Of a DNA stretch of 64,000 nt, positions 19,478 through 28,678 are shown piece after piece. The first letter of the stretch is position 1. Each line of letters opens with the position of its first letter. The DNA is from Yarrowia lipolytica (taxonomy: Eukaryota > Ascomycota > Dipodascomycetes > Dipodascales). Made by a program: the position numbers and the translations under genes. Location of the stretch: contig NC_090772.1 of NCBI RefSeq assembly GCF_001761485.1, positions 620,001-684,000 on the forward strand. The letters run 5' to 3'. The notes below the pieces were generated by a model. It did no database searches and was not told the DNA's origin. It was given only the letters and a program-made list of their open reading frames with translations.

Positions 19478-21481
19478 CTGGATTAGTAACGAGAATTGGT
19501 AAGATGGGGCAGGGATGCTCGTGTGGACATTCTCATGTCACGTGACTAGTGGAAGCGTAGATCACGTGTGTGTAATAGAATAGTAACCTCTAACCAAGCT
19601 TCAATCATAGCAGATCCCTGATATCCTTACAAGTATGTACCAGAGATGACCAAAAAAGAAGCCTTTCAAAGTCACGTGTCCTGGGATGACTTCGACACCC
19701 AAACACATGATCTACGAGTCGCTATAGGTCATGTGACTCGTTATCTTAGCTTGGCTTAACCCACGTACGATTCCTGTCACTCAATTCGCATCTCCACTGT
19801 CATCGTCGTGATCCAGATGACTCAATTGAGATGACTGATGAGATGGCTCTGCTGACTCGGGTTTGGGGCCGATGAGATCACGTGTCTTCCGGGCGTTGGG
19901 GGTGTTCGCGTGAGTGTCGGCAAATTCACTCCATTTTTTGAATACTCACAAAAACGCAGTGGACATTCTTTTTCTTCTGAGTAGCGAATACGGACTGTTT
20001 TGAGTCGGTGGATTTTGGGGTGCGATAACGATAAGGTTGGAATTTGGGGGGGACATAAATATGACAAGCCACGGTCAACTAAATACTTGAAGCTTATTGC
20101 AACTATAAAATTAACCGAGCCTCGTATCCAACAATATCTGTTGTTGGTGAGACACCGGGATAGATTGGCCATTGCCGGTATTATTGGGGGTCATGGGGCA
20201 GGCTGGAGGAGGGAGAAAGGGTGCATGAAGGGTTGTACTTGTGTTAAATTACGTTTCCCAAAAAAATGGTAATTTCCGATCGCCCGCAAGGCGTCTGGGT
20301 AAAACAAGGAGGGGTACGGGGTTGGCCGGGGTAGGGGTGAGTTTTTGTGAAGGATGAAGTACAGTAATTGTACTCGTAGTTGATGAGGCAATATAATGGT
20401 GTCTTATTTGCCGTGATGGTAGGTTTTTGTCATTTGTTCGATGTATTGCGATTTTCTCAAATCTCAAATACCAGCGATTAGTCACTGAATACAAGATTAC
20501 AAAAGTCTAAATTATTTTTGAAAACGGTCTGGATCCTCTAACAATGGGGATAGGGAGTCTTCATATAGAGGAAAGCTGTGGCACTGGACGAGCCGGATGT
20601 AAGGGTGGTTTAATATTTGCGCAAACATACAATACACGCCGTTTATTATGACATTACTATTTTTTGCCACCTCCCAAGCAATATGTTAAGGTTTCAGGAA
20701 CGCTAAAAAGGATAGCTGGCTGGAATAGTGAATGATTTCCAATAAATGCAAAGAAATTGACACAAATTGTAGAAAAAAAACTGCAGGACTATAAATACAA
20801 CAGCGCTGTTTTGAGAGAGTTCTTTTTTTGGATAATACTAGTCGTCATTTTCTTGCCGTTTGAAGCTCCATTTCTCAGTGCATTCCATATTTAACCGCCC
20901 ACTTTACTCTAATTTTGAATGGCATGATCGTGAGTAGCAATGCACCTATTGGAGGGCAGACAGATGCCCCAAAGAATGGCCAAGGGGATGATTCCCAAGT
21001 TCGTCGGAGGATGTGGAGTTGTTTCTCAGTGCAGAAGATATATCATTCCATGCACCACCGCTTGCTCTAGAACATTAGTAATCCAACTCTATAGTGCATT
21101 TGCTGCAGCCGGGTAACTGCAGCTGGCAGTACATTAGATCTGGCGGTCCTTAACAACCGGTACACCACTTTTGGTAGACCACATCTTTTCGTTTTCAGGC
21201 TCTTTAGTGATTTCGGCCGAGCGGACTCCCGAGACACAGACGCAGTTTTACAAGTAGAACAATCGACTTTACGACAGTCAGCGAGCCATTTCTACAGCAA
21301 CTCCCTTTTACAGGCACACACCCAACACACACACACACACACACACACAAACAAACCAGACTATACAAACGCAGGTCTCACTGACTCCCCACTACCCCAC
21401 CCTTTGAGAAATCGAAGAGGCACATCTGATTGACGACACAGACACTGAACCCCGAAACGTCATCTTCACACAAACATAGTC
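19478..21481. other. Intergenic with the unplaced first exon of the GGCT-like gene and the YPD1 promoter
   Basis: About 2 kb. CACGTG motifs recur at 19539, 19561, 19672 and 19877. The left part should contain the first exon and intron of the GGCT-like gene. A perfect palindrome AACAGCGCTGTT occurs at about 20798-20809. No further gene was recognised. Confidence 0.5.
21325..21349. repeat. (AC)12 microsatellite upstream of YPD1
   Basis: A pure AC run 133 bases before the YPD1 ATG, probably in its 5' leader. Confidence 0.95.
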
Positions 21482-21964
21482 ATGTCCATCGACGATACAA
21501 TGCTGCGACAGTACGGCGGAGAACCGCAACACGAGACGGAGTACTCGGAACCCACCCACAGCATCAACTCCAATGACATTGTGGACTGGAACACTTTTTC
21601 GCAGATTCTGGGCATGGACGAGGATCCGGACGACCATGACTTCAGCAAAATGATCATTGAAGACTACTACGAGCAGGCGGACTCGACCTTTCTGCAGATG
21701 GACCAGGCGCTCGAGTCTCGGGACCTGTCGCTTCTGTCTTCGCTGGGCCACTTTCTGAAGGGATCTTCGGCCTCTCTGGGCCTTTCCAAGGTGCAGCTTT
21801 CGTGCGAGAAGATTCAGCACTTTGGTGCCCACAAGGACGAGACTGGAGCTGTTAGTATACCCGATGACGAGCAGTGTTTGGAGAACGTGCGAACGACGTT
21901 GCTGCAGGCAAAGGGAGATTACAATGAGGCCAAGGAGTGGCTGAGTAACTTTTTTGCCAAATGA
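21482..21964 (+). CDS. YPD1: Histidine phosphotransfer protein YPD1 (160 aa)
   Basis: A small HPt protein. The phospho-accepting histidine is His90 in LGHFLKGSSASLG, the family signature. The flanking helices IVDWNTFSQIL, IIEDYYEQADSTFLQMDQAL and the C-terminal YNEAKEWLSNFF match the Ypd1 helical bundle. In yeast osmosensing it passes phosphate from the Sln1 receiver to the response regulators Ssk1 and Skn7, in cytosol and nucleus. Length (160 residues) is close to S. cerevisiae Ypd1 (167). The N-terminal 30 residues are acidic and polar and poorly conserved in form. A single exon; start at the first ATG after an AC-rich leader. A long antisense frame covers this gene but has no domain. Confidence 0.93.
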   Translation: MSIDDTMLRQYGGEPQHETEYSEPTHSINSNDIVDWNTFSQILGMDEDPDDHDFSKMIIEDYYEQADSTFLQMDQALESRDLSLLSSLGHFLKGSSASLGLSKVQLSCEKIQHFGAHKDETGAVSIPDDEQCLENVRTTLLQAKGDYNEAKEWLSNFFAK

Positions 21965-22492
21965 ACAACTTCCAAATGAACTAAGTGGGTCTGGTTGTGA
22001 GGTAGGACAGCGAGCGGTACAGGGCTCACATGGTCGAGCCTTAAAGCTAGATATGGGTAAATTGAGACGCAAGCGTCGTTGTCATCCCTCATCTGGCTGG
22101 CCTGGGGGAATACAAGCAGTGGCCATTGACCAAGCTGCTACTGTTGGAACACTGCTACGAGATGGTACACTATGTACGGTACGTGATCTATCTATGTAGC
22201 TTAATGAATAATGATACAGTACGTAGCATTGACCTTTTCTCATGAGATATGAGGTACGAGTTACATAATTGATGGAACTATAAGAAAGAGTAATGCGACT
22301 ACAGTATGCACACATGTCTGTTGACGTATTTGTTTATTGTTTGTTTGGTTAGTACATCTTCCGACATTCCATTGTGGTTACTTGTAGTAAGATCACGTGA
22401 TATACATGGAAGAGTGATTCAAGACTGATGAAAGAATATCATGATGAAAATGTAACAAAAAAATATACATCCCAGCTAAATTGGAAAAAATT
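21965..22492. other. Intergenic between YPD1 and tRNA-Ile
   Basis: About 530 bases, no gene seen. Confidence 0.5.
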
Positions 22493-22585
22493 TGGTCCCT
22501 AGCAGGATCGAACTGCTGATCTTCGCGTTGCAAAGAGGCTAATTTCTTATTAGCACGACGCCTTAACCAACTGGGCCAAGGGACC
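22493..22585 (-). tRNA. tRNA-Ile(AAT) with intron
   Basis: Minus strand: acceptor GGTCCCT pairs with AGGGACC. The D-arm is TGGCCCAGTTGGTTAAGGC and the anticodon loop is CTAATA with AAT. An intron of about 19 bases interrupts the loop. Stem TCGTG pairs with CGCGA (one wobble). The T-arm is CAGCAGTTCGATCCTGCT. All stems close, so it should be functional. Its first six bases are duplicated upstream (see the repeat at 22580). Confidence 0.93.
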
Positions 22586-22617
22586 AAGTGAACATTAAGG
22601 GACCAAGTGAACATTAA
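22580..22617. repeat. 19-bp tandem duplication at the 5' end of tRNA-Ile
   Basis: GGGACCAAGTGAACATTAA occurs twice head to tail (22580-22598 and 22599-22617). The first copy includes the first six bases of the tRNA, the second is pure flank. Confidence 0.95.
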
Positions 22618-23552
22618 CCAAAAAAATCGTTGGATCAATATATTCCTAGGTTTAAGTCATTTCCCAATAAATCATAGAATTTTAAAAAATATAAAAAAAC
22701 ATGAATCATTAAAATAAAAAAAACCACCACTGTAATGTTTTTTATTAGAAGAAGAAAAAAAGATATCTCCGCGCTCACTGAAACGATTCATAAGTGTCTG
22801 ATTTATTGAACGCCAATAACCCGGCTTACTAGGTATATAGGCTGTAATGAATCATTAGAATATATAAAAATAAAAAAAAAAATTATAAAAAAAACGTGTA
22901 AATCAGAGTCAACATTAACACGGTGAGTAACATTCCAGAGACTTCAAATATATACTTGTTGAGTTATAATACCCAATTGAAACTTGCACCCAAGTCTCCT
23001 TTTCTTCTTGTCGTCTGACATGTGCTGTGTTCTGTTCTCCATACAAATGACAACGGTGATGGTTGTTCCCATGAGTACAGTTTGAAATTATTCATCAAGT
23101 GTCAGAGTAATTGGACCTTCTTCAATGCATCGATACTTCGATATTTTTACTGCTTCTAATGAGTAGATATACAGACCTAAAATCTATACACATCTCCGAC
23201 GATGAGTCTTACACAAGAACTGATTAGATACAAGAACTGCAAATGTGTCTGAAGATCATCGTTGCGAGCCAAACATATCTCAAGTCCCCGATATACCTTA
23301 ATACAAGTGCAAGTACAAGTATACTCCACTCAGCTTCACATACACCTCTCAATTAACACTTCTATCCCCGCTCAGCTCTCACCACACCCAACCCGTTCGT
23401 CCAAACTGTTCCAGGGTTATCAGAAATCTATCAGCACTTCAAATTCATTCTCTTTATATTTCATTGAGCTCATTATAGCAAAAATATTTGCGGAAAATAT
23501 CTTCACTCTTCATATAAACCTCCGCTCTTTCTCATATTTTTCAACTCATTAT
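22618..23552. other. Intergenic, AT-rich, between tRNA-Ile and tRNA-Tyr
   Basis: About 930 bases without a gene. 22620-22910 is very AT-rich with several A- and T-runs. Confidence 0.5.
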
Positions 23553-23640
23553 CTCCCGGTGGCCAAGCTGGTTTAAGGCGCGAGACTGTAATGGTACAAT
23601 TGTAATCTTGAGATCGGGCGTTCGACTCGCCCCCGGGAGA
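23553..23640 (+). tRNA. tRNA-Tyr(GTA) with intron
   Basis: Acceptor CTCCCGG pairs with CCGGGAG. The D-arm is TGGCCAAGCTGGTTTAAGGC. The anticodon loop ACTGTAA has GTA, followed by an intron of about 13 bases (TGGTACAATTGTA). The T-arm GGGCGTTCGACTCGCCC is standard. A T-run at about 23669-23674 can end transcription. The gap 23641-24019 that follows holds no gene. Confidence 0.94.
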
Positions 23641-24019
23641 TGCCCAAGCTATCTGTAAGACAGATTTCCTTTTTGTCCCTTGCATTTTTGCTGCTATTCT
23701 TTCCTTTTGCACCATGTGCAGTCGGGGATGCAATTCCAGGTGTCCAGGTGCAGCTCAAGATGCAGTTCAAGACGCAGGTGGGTGCTCGGTGTGCTCGGTG
23801 TGCTCCAGTGAGTATAGTAGACAGTGGGTGGTTGACACGTAATTTGATTTCCATACGATATCTATCGTGTCAGCTATTTGACGGTCTCGTTGAAAAACGT
23901 TCATGGTTATACTACAAGTAGTTCGTATGTACATGTTGCATTGCAGAGCGAAACCCCAGTAGTCACGCGGATCACACAACTACATTCGCCTCGTGCCCAC
24001 TTTTGAGTGTTTTGTATGT

Positions 24020-25900
24020 CTAGATCATCACACCGCCATAATACTCAGCCTCCGTCTCCTCATCGATAATCTCTCCCTCCAACTCCGGATCAATCTCTGT
24101 TCCCAGGTGTCTCTCGGGCATGAACTTGACATTCTCATACCCTTCAGGCATGTAATCCTGTTTGACTTTGCCACCCAGGAACCGCGGGTTGTATTTGTAC
24201 TCCTTTCCGTATCCAAGCTCCTTCATAAGCTTGGTAGGAGCATTTCTGAGATGAATGGGAATCTCGGCGGCTAGCAGACCATGTTCATCGGAAAGAGCCT
24301 CCTTAACCATGCCCCAGGCCTTGTACACTTTGACGGATTTGTCTGCTAGTGCCAGTTTGACGGCAGCATGGGCAAGAATGCAATCTCCTTCTGGCATGCC
24401 CACTTGTTGGATACCAGTATAAGCAGCAGTACATAGAGGTAACAAACTGTCGTCTGCCAATCCAATGTCCTCCGAGGCAATTCGAACCATTCGGCGTGCT
24501 ATATACAGCGGATCCTCACCAGATTTGAGCATTTTTCCGAGGTAAAACAGGGTGGCATCTGGATCAGAGCCTCTGATGGACTTGTGAAATGCAGAAATGG
24601 CATCGTAGTGATTGTCACCGTTCTTGTCGTACAGCACGTGTGTTCTTCTGATCACGTTTTTTATCTCCCGAAGCGTTGTGGTTCGGTATCTCTTTGGTGG
24701 TGATGCAGTGACAGTCAGTTGAGAGCTGGCGTCTTGTGAGCTTGAAGCAGGGTTTTCAGCAGCCTCACTATCGCTCAAAATGGCACTATCATCTGGTGTT
24801 GCTTCATTTGTGGCGTCGGTGGTGTCGTTGGCCGCGCAGGCTTCGGTGGTGGTGTCTTTGGTTTCCTCAGGTTTTTCCTCCTCTACTGCCTTCTCAGGCT
24901 GCTCCTCAACAATGTCACAAACAGAAACCACGAGCTCCAGGATGTTCAAGGCGCTTCTCACGTCTCCATCGGCAATGCCAGCAATGTAGTCGATCACCTC
25001 TGTTGGCAAAATCACCTCGTGTTCAGCTGTATCATTGTACTTAACAAGACTGCGTTCCACAACCTCCTTGATATCCTTCATGGACAGCTTCTTGAGAGTC
25101 AAAACTCGACATCGACTCGTCAGAGCACCCACTAGGCGAAAAGAGGGGTTCTCTGTAGTCGCTCCAATCAATGTAATGTCTCCCTTTTCAACTGCAGGCA
25201 GAAGCACGTCCTGTTGAGCCTTTGAAAACCGATGCAACTCGTCAATGAACAGAATAGTTCCTCGTTTCAGCAGCTTCCACTCGTTGTTTGCCTGATCAAT
25301 CACCTTTTTCACATCTGCCACGTTATTCTGAGTTGCTGACAGCTCTACAAACCGATTGCCTGACGTCTTGGCCAGAATCCGGGCCAAAGTCGTTTTTCCA
25401 ACACCTGGAGGGCCCCAGAAGATGATTGAGGGGATCCGGCCGTACGCTACAAACCGCCGCAATACAGCCATCAGCTCCTTTTGGCCCGAAATGTCGTCCA
25501 ACGTTTGTGGTCGACACAATTCAGGAAGAGGCGTGTGACGAGCAGGTTCTTTGGTTGCTGCTGATTTGGGAGCAGCTGGGGTGGGAGGAGCAGCTGGAGA
25601 CGGATCCACGGATGCCGGAGCACCAAAGTCGAGTTTTCTTCCCTCCGGTTTAGGACCCAGCGTCATTCTCTGTCGTTGTGTAAAATCAGACTCAGATTCG
25701 GATGGAGATCTGCGTGAAAAAACGGTCTTGGAGCACGGTTTTTTCTTGGGCGTTTCGAACTCGGATTTATCGCGGCGTTCGCGTTTCAGAAACGACTTGC
25801 TGGGTGTGTTTTCTGGCGCCTCATCGGGACAGCCTTCGTCTAGATGGGCGTTGACACGTGCCAGATCGACGGATTTGCCACAGACAGGACAAGATACCAT
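24020..25900 (-). CDS. MGS1: AAA+ ATPase MGS1/WRNIP1 (626 aa)
   Basis: Order of parts: an N-terminal UBZ zinc finger (Cys4, Cys7, His19, Cys24), a polar linker, then an AAA+ core with Walker A GPPGVGKT (163-170), Walker B ILFIDE (216-221) and sensor 1 IGATTENPSF (about 245-254), and a C-terminal clamp-loader-like/MgsA domain ending in an acidic tail. The family binds ubiquitinated PCNA and DNA polymerase delta and maintains replication forks in the nucleus. An unusual insertion rich in Glu, Thr, Ala and Ser (about residues 335-410) splits the region after the AAA lid. Single exon; the ATG is directly before the zinc finger. A run of 12 G/C lies 59-70 bases upstream. Confidence 0.95.
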   Translation of the reverse strand: MVSCPVCGKSVDLARVNAHLDEGCPDEAPENTPSKSFLKRERRDKSEFETPKKKPCSKTVFSRRSPSESESDFTQRQRMTLGPKPEGRKLDFGAPASVDPSPAAPPTPAAPKSAATKEPARHTPLPELCRPQTLDDISGQKELMAVLRRFVAYGRIPSIIFWGPPGVGKTTLARILAKTSGNRFVELSATQNNVADVKKVIDQANNEWKLLKRGTILFIDELHRFSKAQQDVLLPAVEKGDITLIGATTENPSFRLVGALTSRCRVLTLKKLSMKDIKEVVERSLVKYNDTAEHEVILPTEVIDYIAGIADGDVRSALNILELVVSVCDIVEEQPEKAVEEEKPEETKDTTTEACAANDTTDATNEATPDDSAILSDSEAAENPASSSQDASSQLTVTASPPKRYRTTTLREIKNVIRRTHVLYDKNGDNHYDAISAFHKSIRGSDPDATLFYLGKMLKSGEDPLYIARRMVRIASEDIGLADDSLLPLCTAAYTGIQQVGMPEGDCILAHAAVKLALADKSVKVYKAWGMVKEALSDEHGLLAAEIPIHLRNAPTKLMKELGYGKEYKYNPRFLGGKVKQDYMPEGYENVKFMPERHLGTEIDPELEGEIIDEETEAEYYGGVMI

Positions 25901-26893
25901 GTTTGGGGTGATAAAAGTGGTAACAATAGAACCGGGCGGTCACGGATATGTCGATAATGGGGGGGGGGGGTTTTGTGTTTTGGCTGGAAACGAGCCAATA
26001 TGGCGGGTCGTCAAGTAGTGAGATCAGAGTAAGTTGCATCTCGGTAATTAATTTAAGACGCGTATCTGCAGGCGCAAACCATTAAGTTTCGAAGGGAATA
26101 TATGGATATATAAATGAGAATAAAATGGGTAAAAATGTAGGAGCATTGGTAATGGTGCAGAAGAGGGATAAGTATTTTCTACTACAAGTTCCTACCGAAA
26201 CTACGGCATTTGTTCCCCTTCAATTATGTAATGTTACTATTAACCGAGCGGTTTATATCATCAAGGGAATTGCGCTTGACGTAATTACCGTATTAACACT
26301 TTCACTCCACCTACCTGGAGGGTGGCGAGCGGTGACGTTGGTATTATGGAAAGATTCAAGAGATCTTCCGATTCACGGTTGACAAGAGCGAGCTCGGTTT
26401 TTGAAGATGAAATTCGAGATTTGAACGCGTATGAATATCGAGAACGATACTCCAAGAGTGGTGATCTTTGGTGAAAGGTGTGTACATACATACTTGTAGG
26501 TGGTGGTACTATCAAAGGAGGTAGTTAGTTGCAAGCACGGTATCCAATAGTAATAGTAATACTCTGTGGCAATTGACAAATTCACACTCTTGGGCGATTT
26601 GTCATCAGTACAAGCTAGATCAACACCTACTGTACAGCATGTACATACCTACCAATACGAGTACATACTCGTACTAACTCGTACTATTGTACCATACTCC
26701 CCAGAAACACGCCTCTTGAACCCTACCGACACAATATCTCGGTGAATTAAATAATACAATACTTTACAAATCTATAGTTAGCAGGGTTAGAGGATGAGTG
26801 AGCGGATGAGACAGAAGAAACTGGTAATGCATGTTTCTAAAAGCCGCATCGTGTGAGCTCCGACTCATGATATGTTCTTGATAACTTCACTCG
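25901..26893. other. Intergenic between MGS1 and the LDB/MFG1-like gene
   Basis: About 1 kb containing the MGS1 promoter and a homopolymer of 12 G (25959-25970). No gene recognised. Confidence 0.5.
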
Positions 26894-28678
26894 TCACTTC
26901 TCATCCTTACTCTGTCTCCTCCTCTTACTCCTGGGACTTTTTTCAAAATCATACCCCTTCTGTCCTTGTCCCGGCTGGCCCTGTCCGGGTTGGCCCTGAC
27001 CTTGTCCTTGACCCGGGCCTTGACCTTGACCCTGGCCTTGTTGCTGGCCTAGTTGGCCTTGCTGCTGAGCTTGCTGCTGTCCTTGAAGTCCATGGGGACC
27101 TCCCATACCGGGTCCACCCATTCCAGGTCCCATTCCAGGTCCCATTCCAGGACCACCCATACCAGGCATACCCTGTCCAGGTCCCATTCCAGCGCCCTGA
27201 GGCTGTCCAAGCCCTGGCGCTTGTCCTAATCCCGCTGCCTGACCCTGATCTCGGTTCTGGAGAACCTTGGAAAAGGTCTCGAGTGCATGCAGAGGACCAG
27301 TGACATTAGTCTGGAGCGAAAACATCATAAGGTCGCGCATATGAGACATTGTTTCCGAGATCTCAAGACACCGCATCACAGAGCTAGCCACTCCGAAAGA
27401 CGTGACGTTCGAGGGTTTCAGACTAAAAGGAGGCCCCCCCTCGTTGTTATTCTGACCCTGATTGTTGTCTCTATCCCACTGGATCATCTGGGGGATGTTT
27501 TGACGCAGAACCATCTCCTGATGCTCCAGAGTATGGAAATCCAGCCATTCGATTCGCAAAAACCGATTCAGGAGAGTTCTCATAGATCCAGTGGAGACCA
27601 CAGAAACGCCATCCTTAAAGGTATAAATCACAGAGGCCCTAGTACATTGCACAAAATGGCCCGACTGGGATGTGAGAAACTCACGCGGGTTCTCCAGCAC
27701 AATCTGAATCCGTTTTGTGTTACTCATGAAGAACGTGTGATAATATCGCGGGATGATCTGCAAGGGGACCTCGAATTGCTTCGTTTCTTTACCGTTAGAC
27801 ACGGAATACCGCATGAGTCCATTTTCAGAGAAGAAATCACCGACAAACTTCTTCCAAAAATTGATATCGGTGAGAATTGCCTCGTTGGTGGTTCCCAGAA
27901 TCTCGCAGTACTGCAAAAGACGCACAATAGCGGTACCGACGATCTGTTTCCGGAATCCTTGAGCAGGCTGAATTGGTTTTCCCATACGGTTCATAGCCTG
28001 CAGTTTGGCAGCTTGGGCTGCAGCAAACGCTGGATTCGAATTCGGGCCTCCAGGGCCCATCTGGCCGGGCTGTCCTAACCCAGGCTGTGCCATTCCGGGC
28101 TGTCCCAGTCCCGCGGGGTTAGGTGAGGGGCCCGAGACGCCGGGACCGGGGTTGGGGCCCGGAACAGGCGTAGGAGCGTTGCCGGGGTTAGGCGTATGAT
28201 TAGGCATACCCGGCTGGCCCTGCTGCTGTTGCTGTTGGGGGTTCTGTGGATGTCCAGGGTTAGGAGTATGGCCTGGGTTGGGCGTATGGCCCGGATTGGC
28301 GTTATGACCAGGTTGAGGAGTGTGACCTGGGTTGGGATTCGGCTGGTTATGACCGGGCTGGGGTGTATGACCAGCCATTCCCAGACCTTGGGGGGGTCCT
28401 GGTTGAGGAGAACCCTGGCCCGGCATGCCCTGCTGCCCTGGAGGGCCTAGTCCATGACCCATATGCCCCTGTCCCTGCCCAGGACCCTGGCCCATATGAC
28501 CCTGTTGTCCTGGACCACCCTGTTGTTGACCCTGTTGTCCCTGTTGTGTCGGCATGTTAGAAGGCAGCTGTGCGTGCTGCAAGTGCCCCGATCCCGCGTT
28601 GGACATGTCCTCGCTGCCCTTGCGCGCCATGGGAGCAAATCGGTTGCGCGACAACGACTGGTACGGGTTGTTGTTCAT
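26894..28678 (-). CDS. LIM-binding (LDB/SEUSS) family regulator, MFG1-like (594 aa)
   Basis: The conserved core (about residues 230-480) has the LDB signature: RLLQYCEIL, INFWKKFVGDFFSENGLMRY, YYHTFFMSNTKRIQIVLE, and LEWLDF-type helix RIEWLDFHTLEHQEMVLR. It resembles fungal Mfg1 and plant SEUSS, adaptors that work with Flo8/Mss11-type factors to switch on filamentous growth; the role here is inferred. The core is flanked by low-complexity tails of Gly, Pro, Gln, Met and Asn. The N-terminal one carries an imperfect NPGHTP repeat (about residues 108-150), the C-terminal one GMGGPGMGPG-type repeats. The C-terminus is basic (SPRSKRRRQSKDEK), a likely nuclear signal. Single exon. I am sure of the family, less of orthology. 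Confidence 0.85.
   Translation of the reverse strand: MNNNPYQSLSRNRFAPMARKGSEDMSNAGSGHLQHAQLPSNMPTQQGQQGQQQGGPGQQGHMGQGPGQGQGHMGHGLGPPGQQGMPGQGSPQPGPPQGLGMAGHTPQPGHNQPNPNPGHTPQPGHNANPGHTPNPGHTPNPGHPQNPQQQQQQGQPGMPNHTPNPGNAPTPVPGPNPGPGVSGPSPNPAGLGQPGMAQPGLGQPGQMGPGGPNSNPAFAAAQAAKLQAMNRMGKPIQPAQGFRKQIVGTAIVRLLQYCEILGTTNEAILTDINFWKKFVGDFFSENGLMRYSVSNGKETKQFEVPLQIIPRYYHTFFMSNTKRIQIVLENPREFLTSQSGHFVQCTRASVIYTFKDGVSVVSTGSMRTLLNRFLRIEWLDFHTLEHQEMVLRQNIPQMIQWDRDNNQGQNNNEGGPPFSLKPSNVTSFGVASSVMRCLEISETMSHMRDLMMFSLQTNVTGPLHALETFSKVLQNRDQGQAAGLGQAPGLGQPQGAGMGPGQGMPGMGGPGMGPGMGPGMGGPGMGGPHGLQGQQQAQQQGQLGQQQGQGQGQGPGQGQGQGQPGQGQPGQGQKGYDFEKSPRSKRRRQSKDEK

Noticed and set aside
21392-22072. 226-codon open frame antisense to YPD1
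   Set aside because: It mirrors YPD1 codons on the other strand, has no domain and YPD1 is certain.
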